Assembly: GCF_963082655.1 (NCBI RefSeq) | Contig: NC_081554.1 | Coordinates: 128,718,962-128,782,961, forward strand | Direction: 5' to 3' | Origin: Stomoxys calcitrans | Taxonomy: Eukaryota; Arthropoda; Insecta; Diptera; Muscidae | DNA: 64,000 nucleotides | Part shown: in pieces, positions 23,800 to 33,845 of the stretch | Position numbering within the stretch: position 1 is the stretch's first letter | How the letters are laid out: each line of letters opens with the position of its first letter | Made by a program: the position numbers and the translations under genes | Notes under the pieces: generated by a model | Database searches by the model: none | What the model was told of the DNA's origin: nothing | The model's input: the letters and a program-made list of their open reading frames with translations, nothing else

Positions 23800-24720
23800 T
23801 GCACTTAGTCTATTTGGCATGGATTCTGCTGCATGACACTTTGTAACATCTCCTTGCTGGTAATAACGTGCTGACGATTTTTTTTTTCTCCAATAGATCA
23901 CATAGATCCTCTATGGGGTTGAGATCTAGTGATTGGGGTGGGGTATTAAGCTGCTTTGGAGTGTTATATATAAGAAGTCAAAGCCTTACAACCTCCGATG
24001 TATGCTTTGGATCGTTATCTTGTTGGAACCAAAATGACGTTGCTAACCCTAGTTTAGCAGCACTTGGTTTAAATTTTTTTTTTCAAAATATTGAGATAAC
24101 CCCATTTATTCATTTTGGACTCAATAAATTCTAATTGACCCACTCCACTAGCAGCCATACACCCTCACACCATAACTCCACCACCACCGTGCTTCACCGT
24201 TCCAACTAAATTTTGTTTTTCCAGCTCAGTCCCGGACTTGCGCCACACTTTTTGCCGACCTTTAATGCCAAAAATACAGAATTGGCTCCCGTCGGAGAAA
24301 ATAATTTGTTTCCCGAGTTCAGGAGGCTTATTGATGAAAGTATTAGCGAATGCAATCCGCTTTTGTCTGTTTATGACTGAAATATACGGCTTTCTCCGAC
24401 CAACTCTTCCATGAAATCCAGCTCTATATAATATTTTTCTGGCAGTTTCGGCACAGATGCTTTTTTTAAACATTGTTTCAATATTTTCAACAATTTTGGT
24501 TGATGCTTGCCATATTCATCACTTTGCGCTCTTCTCTAACGGATAATTTTTTTGGACGCCCAGGCCGAGGCTTTGAATTTATAATGCCGGTTTTTTGTAA
24601 ATATTAATTACGCGCTGGACAGAAGAATACTGTTCCACCAATATTTCTAAAGGTTTGTCCTTCTTTCCACAATTTAATAATTTTTTTTTCTTTCAGATAT
24701 GCATATTTCCTTTCCTTTAG
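23800..24720 (-). pseudogene. Tc1-like transposase, broken
   Basis: In minus-strand order: an N-terminal helix-turn-helix region (KLKERKYAYLKEKKIIKLWK), a PRPGRPKKLS basic GRPR-type motif, then the open part at 24165-24473 with RVGRRKPYIS and the first catalytic aspartate in FSDGSQFCIF (the usual E after D is G here). GGGGVMV follows. Past a frame break come QQDNDPKHTS with the second aspartate and DLNPIEDL with the final glutamate. All three DDE positions can be seen but lie in different frames. Family proteins are about 340 residues, so the decayed copy once had full length. Confidence 0.75.
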
Positions 24721-25064
24721 TTTCCATGTTTCCAAGTTTATTAATTTTTTAAAAAAACACGTGTAACTATCACTTGTTATGATAATGAACGGAAACTGAT
24801 CAAAAATAAGAACAAGCATCATAAAAAGTAACGGTACTTTCGAAGTAAACAAAGTGAACGCAGACTTTTTGGTTGTCATAATTTCTTCTTATGAGACAAA
24901 AGTACCGTTAGAACAAAAAAGCAAACTTGTATTTTTGTTTTCTAATTTAAGAAATATAAAGAAACAACATATACTACAAAACTTTATTTATTTTTTATGT
25001 TGTTTTTTAATCATTGCAAAGGAAATCGTCACATGAACGCAAACTTTATGGACTATGAGTATAT

Positions 25065-26546
25065 CCTATCTTTTGCATTTGCAATTGACCTAATCCTATT
25101 CTAAATGGCGTCCATTGTTTTACTTAGTTTTTTCAGTATTCTGACAAAATTTATTTATTTTTCAGTATTTTAATATCAAAAAGTTCTTTAGCCAGTACAA
25201 AATTCATTATTTAAAAAACAATAGTAATGACATGCCCACATATTTAAAAAAAAGAAAGTAAAACATTAAATCTATGCCATTATGCCATAATGCCTATGAC
25301 AACTATTGTAAAGGTGACGAAGTAGTGAGTTAGGGACAGGTTACATGAAACGGGCAAAAAAATTTGGACGAAATCAATTGAAGAGTGGATCAAGATAACA
25401 TTTTGATAATTTTTTAACGAAATTTCACTTCCCTTTGTTGATAGATTTATTTGCGAGTCATTCATTTTACGGCTAGGCAATGCTTTAAGCCATAAAAGAC
25501 CAATTTTTTCTATTAGGTTATGCCAAATCCATTACAATTGTTGCCAACAAGTCCAGATCTAGACATTTTACAGGTCTAATTCAACCATACACGCTGTAAT
25601 TTAGTACAGAGCGCTTAAGATGGTACAATGGCGGAAATTGAAGCCTTACGATGAAATATCGCAATTTATTTCAATAAAATTACATACAGTAAAATCCACT
25701 CCAAACGATCGTCAAAGGTCACGCCTACTCTTCTAAGCTCTATTTTCTATTAATTTGATCGTAAAATTAATTTTATTTTATTTTTTCTTATAATAAAATT
25801 AATGCCAAATATTTATGCCACCCAACTATTTTGATACTTGGCATAATATTATTTTTCGAATAAATATAAATATGAAGTTTTATATTGGACCATTTATGAC
25901 TACTTGTAGTCATATTAGAAAGTTTTAACTTTATTTTAAAAAATATCTGTAAGCTAAACTGTTCGAAAATTAGTTTGTCAAGTTACTTATGTCGACGACT
26001 GTATTGTTTTTTAGTACATGGCGAATTGTCAGCATATTTGAAGTAAAGCTGATAGCTTTAGCCCCTAGCGCTTAGTTTATTGTAATTTCTTATTATAATA
26101 AATAAATGAAATTGATCCAATAATTCACTCATATTTTGATAAATTAAAAAATAATGTCAGATAAGGCCAGAGAAATTGTTTGTTTGTTTTTTAGAAAACT
26201 CCCATGTTACCCTCACAATCGGTAAGACACACCCAAATGCAAATCGTCAACTAAATGAAGCAAACTCAACAAATTCACCACCAAGCTAAAAATAACCTTG
26301 ATAAGCGCACATGGCATTAGCAGCAGCAAACAAAACAAGCCAACAACTCAACAAACACACCACCAAGTAGTCTATTTAACGGGTTGATGGTGAAATTCCT
26401 TTAAAATACACAGCGCTGAAGCAACACAAAGTACAAATACCAACAAAGTGCCAGACTGAGTGCTCGGTTTGATGACTGTGAATTGCTGCTTTGGAGGTCA
26501 TGGTATAAAACATGTATTAGCACAACAGCAGAACACATCCCCAGTA
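25065..26546. other. Unique-looking AT-rich sequence upstream of tRNA-His
   Basis: No repeat family found elsewhere in the window appears here. The CA-rich segment at 26210-26470 (AACAAATTCACCACCAAG, AACAAACACACCACCAAG) contains an imperfect direct repeat. I see no coding region above background. Together with 26619-27132 this is the least transposon-laden stretch of the window. Confidence 0.35.
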
Positions 26547-26618
26547 GCCGTGATCGTCTAGTGGTTAGGACCCTACGTTGTGGCCGTAGTAACCCAGGTT
26601 CGAATCCTGGTCACGGCA
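26547..26618 (+). tRNA. tRNA-His, anticodon GTG
   Basis: The 72-nt gene has a perfect cloverleaf. The acceptor stem GCCGTGA pairs with TCACGGC. The D arm contains the A box TCGTCTAGTGG. The anticodon stem CTACG/CGTAG carries the loop TTGTGGC with GTG at 26580-26582. The T arm carries the B box GGTTCGAATCC. The discriminator is A and CCA is not encoded, as expected for a eukaryote. The extra 5' G of mature tRNA-His is added after transcription. It is nearly the same as the fly tRNA-His I remember, with one compensated T-A pair in the anticodon stem. Likely functional. Confidence 0.96.
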
Positions 26619-26649
26619 ATGTTTCAACAGAACATTGTCACGGAGGGGA

Positions 26650-26659
26650 TTTTCTTTTT
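26650..26659 (+). terminator. Pol III terminator of tRNA-His
   Basis: TTTTCTTTTT about 32 bases after the tRNA 3' end supplies a T4 and then a T5 run on the coding strand. Confidence 0.6.
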
Positions 26660-27132
26660 GTAATTTTTGATATTAGAAAAAAACATTTTTATTTTAAAGT
26701 GAAAAACAAGTTTTAGTCGACCCATAAAAATTTACTAGTTCAAGCGGAAATTAGAGTAAAGACAAAAAATGTATTATTAACTCACCCGATGATTGAAAGC
26801 TATGTGAAGTTAGGCAAAAAGTCAATACTCATGCCTGCTTAGCGTAAATAAAGTAAATATGTGGGGTAAGTGCTCCTTAGTTCGGAACTTTTTCGGCACT
26901 TCGGTTCTTCCTTTTTTAAGCTCAAATTATTAAGAATATGAAAAACTTTATATTAAAAATAAAAAAAGGTCTATAAGCATCAAAAATATTCTGGGCTCTC
27001 CTTGTAAGCCAAAATATTTGAGCTGAGTTTACAAATCACGTCAGAATTTCGTTTTTAGTGGGAGGATGTACATCAAAAAGTGCGAAAGTGTATGTTCTTC
27101 AGAAAAAAACTAGTAGAGGTATCGACGTTATA
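26660..27132. other. Unrecognised AT-rich sequence
   Basis: No gene or familiar repeat. It ends at the TA dinucleotide that serves as target site of the next element. Confidence 0.35.
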
Positions 27133-27368
27133 TTGGGTTGCCCAAAAAGTAATTGCGGATTTTTTAAAAGAAAGTAAATGCATTTTTAATAAAACTTAGA
27201 ATGAATTTTAATCAAATATACTTTGTTTACACTTTTTTCTAAAGCAAGCTAAAAGTAACAGTAAAAAGTAACTGACAGAAGAAAGAATGCAATTACAGAG
27301 TCACAAGCTGTGAAAAATTTTGTCAACGCCGACAGTACTTTTCCGCAAGTACTTTTTGGGCAACCCAA
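27133..27368 (-). mobile_element. mariner-derived MITE, 236 bp, with TA duplication
   Basis: The left terminus starts TTGGGTTGCCCAAAAAGTAA and the right end mirrors it (TTACTTTTTGGGC pattern, ending GGGCAACCCAA), with one mismatch in 27 bp. TA flanks both sides (27131-27132 and 27369-27370), the mariner target duplication. Interior words AGCAAGCTAAAAGTAACAG and GAAAGAATGCAATTACAGAG recur in reverse at 42697-42901, where they lead toward a mariner-like start codon. The MITE is therefore an internal-deletion derivative. Orientation is assigned from that comparison. Confidence 0.85.
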
Positions 27369-28008
27369 TAAGTTGAGAAAGAGTAGAAAAATTAAAACAT
27401 TTTAATTACAAATAATTTGTAATGGTAAATTATAATCAAAAGAATATGAAAAAATAAAAGCAAAAGAATATTATAAAAATGATGAAAAAATGTTTCGCAA
27501 AAAAAAAAATTGGATTTTCCAGTAGTTGGCATTTGAGTGCCGGGTGGAAAATGGTTTTCTGGGGTCTTCAGAAATCGAATAGGTAGCAAGATATATGAAA
27601 ATATTGTCCGGTATATCCTATTTTCGAAATTAACCTGCCTATGGACAAAAAAAGTCTATACTATGTTGGAGGCCTCCTTCGCGCAGAAGTTAATTTGCTC
27701 TTCTTTTATTCTCAACGCCAGGATTCTAAAACTTTAAAATTGGGAAATTGGACCTTTTAAAATTAAGCCAAAACTTGGTGTAGATGACTTTCCCATCCAT
27801 AGTCAGTTTAGTTGGATAAAACAGGCCCATTTTCGAACTACATCTATATATAGCCTCTGTAAAACCGATTTAATGTTTTCAGCTCACCCATTTGCTCGAC
27901 ATTTCCAACAATGGGTTATATTAAACCTCCCTTCATTCGAAAATGGTCTAGATAAAACTATATTGTGATGCAGCTTCCTTATACACCTATCTCCCGATTT
28001 AGGGTTTT
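27369..28008. other. Unclassified sequence with faint DINE core similarity
   Basis: Faint words such as TATAGCCTCTGTAAAACCGA and TTAGGGTTTTTTTATACC near 27840-28010 recall DINE cores but no ends are visible. The rest is unrecognised. Confidence 0.3.
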
Positions 28009-28560
28009 TTTATACCCACCACCATAGGATGGGGGTATACTAATCTAGTCATTCCGTTTGTAACACCTCGAAATAATGATCTGGTCTTGACATTCTGATT
28101 CGATCTAGCCATGTTCGCCCGTCCGTCCTTCCGTCTGTCGAAATCTCGATAGAGGTCGAACGCGTAAAGCTAGCCGCTTGAAACTTTGTACATATACTTC
28201 TAATTGATGTAGGTCGTTGGGGATTGCAATCGGTTCAGATTTGGATATAATTCCCATATAAACCGATCTCCCGATGTAACTTCTTGAGCCCCTGCAAAAC
28301 GTAACTTTTGTCCGATTTGGCTGAAATTTGGTACATAGTGTTCTATTATGACTACCATCTGGTGTTCCGTTATGACTTCCAACAACTGTGCCAAGTACGG
28401 TCCAAATCGGTCTATAACTTTGTATAGCTTTTCCTGGTTTGGTATTTAGAATAAAAGTATGCCCTTCAACTAAATTTATTTTGTATAAATTTTTAGCACA
28501 ATCCTTGGTGATGGGTTTCCAAGATTCGGTCCGGCTGAACTTAGCACGTATTTACTTGTT
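28009..28560 (+). mobile_element. DINE-1-like element, subfamily C, complete but short
   Basis: It starts TTATACCCACCACCATAGGA, TGGGGGTATACTAATCTAGT and CGTTTGTAACACCTCG, then has GATCTAGCCATGTTCGCCCG and CCGTCTGTCGAAATC. The CATAAAGTATATATATTC part of the block is deleted. One to two monomers remain, then TTCGGTCCGGCTGAA and TTAGCACGTATTTACTTGTT. Both ends are visible, so this is a good small reference copy for subfamily C. Confidence 0.8.
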
Positions 28561-28597
28561 ATATCTGTGTAAGTTTCTTTCTTATTGATATTTTACT

Positions 28598-29573
28598 TGA
28601 TTGGGGTATACCAATTTCGTCATTCTGTTGTAACTACTCGAATTATTCGTCTGAGACCCCATAAAGTATATATATTCTTGATCGTCGTGACATTTTATGT
28701 CGATCTAGCCATGTCCGTCCGTCTGTTTGTCTGTCGAAAGCACGCTAACTTCCGAAGGAGAAACCTAGCCGCTTGAAATTTTGCACGAATACTTCTTATT
28801 AGTGTAGGTCGGTTGATATTGTAAATGGGCCATATCGGTCCATGTTTTGATATAGCTGCATATAAACCGATCTTGGGTCTTGACTTTTTGAGCCTCAAGA
28901 GGGCGCAATTCTTATCCGATTGGAATGAAATTTTGCACGACGTGTTTTGTTATGATATCCAACAACTGTGCCAAGTATGGTTCAAATCGGTTCATAACCT
29001 GATATAGCTGTCATATAAACAGATTTTTGAGCTTCTAGAAGGCGCAATTCCTAGCCGATTTGGCTGAAATTTTTCATGAAGTATTTTATTCTTACTTTCA
29101 ACAATTGTGTCAAATAAGGTTCAAATCGGTTCATAACCTGATATAGCTGCCATATAAACCGATCTGGGATCTTGACTTCTTGAGCCTCTAGAGGTCGCAA
29201 TTATTATTCGATTTGGCTGAAATTTTGTACTACAGATCCTCTCATGACCATCAACATACGTGTTTATTATGATCTGAATCGGTCTATAGCCCGATACAGC
29301 TCCCATATAAATCGATCTCTCTATTTTACTTCTTGAGCCTCCAAAGGGCGCAATTCTTATTCGAATTGGCTGACATTTTACACAGGTCTCCAACATATAA
29401 TTTAATTGTGGTCTAAACCGGACCATATCTTAATATCGCTCTAATAGCAGAGCAAATCTTTTCTTATATCTTTTTTGCCCAAGAAGAGATGCCGGGAAAG
29501 GAACTCGACAAATGCGATCCATGGTGGAGGGTATGTAAGATTCGGCCCGGCCGAACTTTGCACGCTTTTACTT
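28598..29573 (+). mobile_element. DINE-1-like element, subfamily A
   Basis: It begins GGGGTATACCAATTTCGTCA with the outermost TIR eroded. The full 5' block follows (CCCATAAAGTATATATATTC, GATCTAGCCATGTCCGTCCG), then 153-bp monomers, GATGCCGGGAAAGGAACTCG, CCATGGTGGAGGGTATGTAA, TTCGGCCCGGCCGAA and CTTTTACTTGTT. It lies 37 bases after the previous subfamily C copy, in the same orientation. Confidence 0.82.
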
Positions 29574-29985
29574 GTTTATTTTTAAGATTATAATTATTGT
29601 TATTAATTCATTTAAACTTAGTTGTACTCAAATGTTAACTACACTGAAACAATGTTTGTCCTAATTTTGAAGATTCTAGCGAAAGATTTGCAAACTTTAT
29701 TTAAAGATGATCAATATCCCAACATTTTAGGGGAAATTCCCTTTGGAGAAAAATATTTTCCTCCACATTAAGGATTTTTTATTATTTATGGTAGTTTATA
29801 AATCCTTAATTTTGCGTCTTGTTATTAAAAACAAAAATTTAAAATGAAGGTCAAAATATTGTTAAAACTTAGGAAATTGGCCATGGGACGAGATAACAGT
29901 GAACCGTGGCTAAAGACACAAAATATCCTCACAAATAGGAGCGTCTTTAAAAGTTTATTTCTTTTAGGTTAAGATGCTGAGTTTA
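29574..29985. other. AT-rich spacer
   Basis: No recognised feature. Composition is similar to the unique-looking stretches. Confidence 0.3.
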
Positions 29986-30290
29986 ACAAATAAAGAGGCA
30001 TTAAGATCGGCCGGTCCGAACTTTGGATACCCACCATCTGGGGTATATATGCAGTCCACCCTTCGTAAAAATCCGGGGAAAATGCATTATATCTGCACCA
30101 GTAGCAGCTATATTCAAATATGGTCCGATTTGGACCAAATTCGGTGCAATATTGGCCTTTTTGGCAGCTATATCCGAATATAAACCGATCTGAACCATAT
30201 AGTACACAGTTGTCGAAAAGCCTAACATAAGTCACTTTGTTAAATATCAGCGAAGACCAAGACCTTAAATCGAGAGATCTGTCCATATGG
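29986..30290 (-). mobile_element. DINE-1-like B fragment, 3' end and part of the core
   Basis: On + it reads GAGGCATTAAG, an eroded hairpin ATCGGCCGGTCCGAAC and GGATACCCACCATCTGGGGT, followed by two B monomers ending at about 30290. The 5' half is replaced by RTE sequence. Confidence 0.65.
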
Positions 30291-30436
30291 CAGAAGGATG
30301 TCGCTGGCAGCCGAAAAGGGAGTAGAAAAAGCGGACCCCCTAACGTTGACGACCCACGTAAACGAAAAAATAACCATGATTTGCGGATTTGCAAATAGAG
30401 TGTAAGCACACTCTATAAGAAGGTGCAGTATACGCG

Positions 30437-31248
30437 TTGTCGGTTGTGTTGGGGAAGTATAAAGCAGATATTACCGCCTTACAGAAAAAGCGATGGACCG
30501 GGAATGGCATCACAACAACACCAATCGGCGATGAACTATACTATAGTTGCCATAACAAGAGGCATGAATTTGGCTGTGGTTTTGTGGTTAGTCGGAGACT
30601 GAAACACATAGTCTCAAGCTTAACTCCGGTAGATGAGAGGTTAGTCACAATCCGCAGAAAAGCCAATTTCTTCAACATAAGCCTTATTTGTGCCCATGCC
30701 CCTACGGAAGACAAGGATGTGCAGACCAATGATATTTTCTTTGAGCGCCTATAGAGAGAATACGACCGCTGCCCCGCCCATGATATTAAAATCGTTCTGA
30801 GAGATTTTTATGGCAAGATAGGGAAGGAAAATATCTTTGGTCCAACAGTCGGAAAGTTTATCCTACACAAAGAAACTTCCAACAATGGATTGAGGCTAAA
30901 AGATATGGCCGAGGTAAATAACATGGTAGTTAACAGCATCAGATTTCAACATAAATAAAATTCACAAAGCTACATGGCTGTCACCCGATTAAAACACGAG
31001 GAACCAAATTGATCACTATAGATGGAAGGCATTTATCCAGCGTGTTAAATGTACAATTGATCCGTGGAGCAAATATAGATTCGGATTATTTTCTTGCTGC
31101 AGCAAAGGTTCGCACCGGTTTGAGCATGTCGAGGGAAGTACGATTTGATACTGCACGGAAGCTGGACATTGAAAAGCTGCAAACACAACAGATGGCAACG
31201 GCATGCTCCACTCGACTGATTCAACGAGGCAGTGCGGGGAGTGCTTGA
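30437..31248 (+). pseudogene. RTE-like apurinic endonuclease domain, inactivated
   Basis: The first open part has KYKADITALQKKRWTGNG, with the ALQE position changed to K, then YYSCHNKRHEFGCGFVVSRR and ISLICAHAPTEDKD. After a stop come KIVLRDFYGKIG (family: LGDFNAK) and NIFGPTVGKF. The last block is ITIDGRHLSSVLNVQLIRGA followed by IDSDYFLAAAKVRT, where the family has the catalytic SDH and this copy has SDY. Three catalytic positions are altered and two stops interrupt the frame, so the nicking activity is lost. Homologues are often annotated as craniofacial development protein 2-like. Confidence 0.75.
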
Positions 31249-31519
31249 GAGAAAGATTCTTCGTAAAATATATGGGCTAGTTTGCGTTAATGGAGAATAT
31301 AAGTGTCGTATGAGCCACGAGCTGTTTGACTACGATAGCATAGTTACACATATCAAAATACAACTTTTGCGTAGGCAACGTCATATTGTCAGAGTAGATG
31401 AAGAGGCTCCAGTAAAGAAGTCTTTTGAAGGTACACGTAAACTGGGACGACCAAAACCCCAAGGAAAGATCATGTTGTGGAAGACACCTCGAAGCTTGGT
31501 GTCGGAGATTATAAAATAA
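31232..31519 (+). pseudogene. C-terminal end of RTE-like ORF2
   Basis: The sequence reads LERKILRKIYGLVCVNGEYK, CRMSHELFDYDSI, IKIQLLRRQRHIVRVDEEAP and KLGRPKPQGK, which is the conserved tail following the RT thumb in CFDP2-type elements. It remains open for about 95 codons, overlaps the endonuclease remnant in another frame, and marks the 3' side of the deletion. Confidence 0.7.
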
Positions 31520-31589
31520 ACGCAGAAGTTTGAGACGCTTGGAACGCTATTGTACATTCGGCTTGTTGAAGAAATGTTCTTTCAAAGCC

Positions 31590-32110
31590 AAATACAGCAG
31601 TAGTACTGCAATTTTAGAGTAGCAGGCTTACTGTTGAAAAGACTGTTGTTAACTGAAAATGACTGCTGCTTATCTATGAAGGGGAGGTTATAAACATCTC
31701 AGTCGATGTTTATAATCACCACTGAATTTATACTTTCCATAGCCGTTTTTCTATAAAATTTAGTCAGTCATGCACACATTAATAGAGCAATAACAAAAAA
31801 TGCGAACAAAAAATTCTTAATGTATACCAATTAGAGGATCTTCCAACAAAATTTCTAAAAAAATTCTTCAAGTAATAATACAAATAATTCAAGTAACATG
31901 CAACCATAAAAAGTGGCATATACATTTTTTTCAGCAGACTTGTGTACTCAAGCAGAATTTGTTAGTTGAAATAGTAGTAAAAAATGTTTGTTAATTCTGC
32001 AGCCCTATGTTAGCTGAAATAGCAGTAATGTTTGCTTTCCCATTTTCAGCAGACAAAAACTGCTGTTTTAGCAATCATTTGTGCTGTTTTGAATAACAAA
32101 TTTGGTTAAG
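31590..32110. repeat. Unclassified CAGCAG/CTGCTG-rich segment
   Basis: ACAGCAGTAGTACTGCA, AATGACTGCTGCTTATC, GAAATAGCAGTAATGTTTGC and CAGCAGACAAAAACTGCTGT recur in both orientations over about 500 bp. This looks like an uncharacterised repetitive element, but I found no clear termini or target duplication. Confidence 0.35.
31688..31715. repeat. Perfect 11-bp-arm hairpin
   Basis: TTATAAACATC (31688-31698), loop TCAGTC, GATGTTTATAA (31705-31715). It lies inside the CAGCAG-rich segment and could be an internal hairpin of that element. Confidence 0.6.
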
Positions 32111-33845
32111 TGTAAGTAATTAAATTCACAAAATTCTGTTTATAACGGCGTGACCATTAGAAAAATGTATAGCAATGTACAGCGGTTGTCCCTTTACTAA
32201 CTAACTCAGGCTACATTGAAGAGCTCAATTCTCGCTTTTACTACAATTCTTACACGAGTCTAAGTCTAAGTCTATGGCGCGCATCCTACGTCCTCGATCG
32301 GCGCTAGTCGCTCGACACATTCCTACATTAATGGAAGAGATACTTCAGTATGCGTTCCTCGGCTATGAAGCTCTCACAGGATCCCTAATTGTTCTCGACG
32401 CCAGATTCCTTGAACTTCAATGAAGTGATGTATTTTCACAAGTCTTATCTAATATGATCCAGGCTAAATAGTTTCGATCGGTCGTAAATAAAGCCAGTTT
32501 TTGATATCATCGGGCAGTTTAAATTATTTCTTGTTGACTTATCATTTATCTCAAAAAACACACCCTATAATGGTATGGCAAAACACTTCATTGTTGTCTA
32601 AGAACGGCAGTGTTGTCAGAGCCATACGTATACTGCGATACCGTGTTCACAAAATCACACATCCAACGATGTTGTTGTCCATGCTAAATGCCTGCTGTCC
32701 ACCGCTTAAAGTTCCAAGTCCAATTTTTTTTGTATGTCTTGTTGTTGTTAAACATTTCGGAACACACAACAGAACAATTAAATTAAATAATTACAAGTCG
32801 TGAGTGAATTTCACGCGAAATCAAACACTGATGTATCTAAACCGATATCAGATCTTAGCTCTCTAGTCGTTGTTGTCCGACCACAAGGAGAAAAGGTCTT
32901 TTTGCTTCTGTTCTTTTTTTTGCGGATTCTAGCGAGTCGTCTGTATTGTAGTATGTATTTCTTCATGGTATTTAAGCAAACTTTTAAATGATTGCATTGT
33001 TCTGAGTTGTTCCAAGAGGCAGGCAGCAGTCGTTTAGGTTTGGATGGTTTTAGTAAATTTTGAGAATTTAAAAAATTTAGCATTTATGTTGTGAGCTGCG
33101 GACAAAAACTAAAGATTCCTTGAAAATTTTGTTCGCTGCAGCAAACATTTCTTTGGGGAATACATTTTGCGTTTTTCATCTTCAATCCAAGATCACGCAT
33201 TGAAAATTAAAGACATTCTTGTCAAGCTTTTGTCATTTCAAGGAAGTGTGGTAATGTGGTGTTCAGTGTTGTCATAATAGAATTGATCTGGAAACACTTG
33301 GGCTCAATAATGACTGGTTGTTCAAAGAATTTAAAGTATTGCATAAATGTTCGGTGTCATGCTGGTTAGCTACAAGATATACCTACAAAAAATATTCTTT
33401 ATCATAAGGGTGTTTTTCAAATAATAACCCTACGGGAAATGTGTAGTCAATTGCCCCAGACGTAAATTGGAGAATTTGCTACCTGTAACAGGACATATCC
33501 TACAGGGAATGAAAAGTTTCAATTTGCCTAACTTATGATTCTTGATTATTTTTTAAAAAATCGCTTAATTATCGAGCGAATAGTGGCAATTCGAGCGACA
33601 AACCTTTATAAAAATGATAGGTTTTTTTCCATGTAAGGGGACTAGAAATGGGATCGGTCCCCATCACCAGAGTACCTATCCCGTGACAGGTTTGGCACAT
33701 GTCCCATTTCCCGTAGAGAATTTTTCCCTACCTATTATACTATAAAGGGTTTCTAACTTTTTAATTTCCTTAAGTTAATTCACCAAAATACTGAATAATG
33801 GCTCCAATATGTATAGACTTTACAAAGTGATGGTATTAAGCTGAA
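32111..33845. other. Unrecognised intergenic stretch
   Basis: A GC-richer patch at 32200-32400 includes TCTAAGTCTAAGTCTATGGC and GCGCATCCTACGTCCTCGAT but no long frame. Frames of 100 codons or fewer at 32501-33083 show no domain. A possible short inverted-repeat element at 33430-33716 is listed separately. Confidence 0.3.
33430..33716. repeat. Possible short element bounded by CTACGGGAAATG inverted repeats
   Basis: CTACGGGAAATG at 33430-33441 and its perfect complement CATTTCCCGTAG at 33705-33716 are 287 bp apart end to end. The interior repeats related words (CCTACAGGGAATG, GGACTAGAAATGGGATC). No convincing target duplication is visible. Confidence 0.35.

Larger units (their letters stand above)
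22081..25064 (-). mobile_element. Tc1-like transposon with a nested Helitron
   Basis: The left end (22081-22117) and right end (25028-25064) are inverted repeats agreeing at 32 of 37 positions. The shared core includes CCATAAAGT, TGCGTTCA and a TGAC end. Between them lie a Tc1-type transposase relic (minus strand, about 23800-24720) and an unrelated Helitron (22118-23707). Without the Helitron the element would be about 1.4 kb, normal for Tc1. Further repeats fit a bipartite-ended Tc1 subgroup: an internal GAACGCAGACTTTTTGG at 24856 repeats part of the right end, and TAACGGTACTTT/AAAGTACCGTTA (24829-24840, 24899-24910) is a perfect inverted pair. Confidence 0.65.
30291..31560 (+). mobile_element. 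RTE-like (CFDP2-type) non-LTR retrotransposon, internally deleted
   Basis: The upstream part has ATGATTTGCGGATTTGCAAA and CACTCTATAAGAAGGTGCAG, the familiar leader before the endonuclease of this family. The endonuclease domain (30437-31248) is followed directly by the extreme C-terminal segment of ORF2 (31232-31519). The whole reverse transcriptase core, several hundred codons in relatives, is missing. The element is therefore a deletion derivative as well as a mutated one. Confidence 0.75.

Noticed and set aside
24854..25036. A 60-codon frame next to the Tc1-like transposase
   Set aside because: It lies in the terminal region of the Tc1-like element and has no similarity to transposase; probably chance.
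32501..33083. Small frames at 32501, 32800 and 32811 as host genes
   Set aside because: They overlap on both strands, start and stop without supporting signals, and show no recognisable domain.
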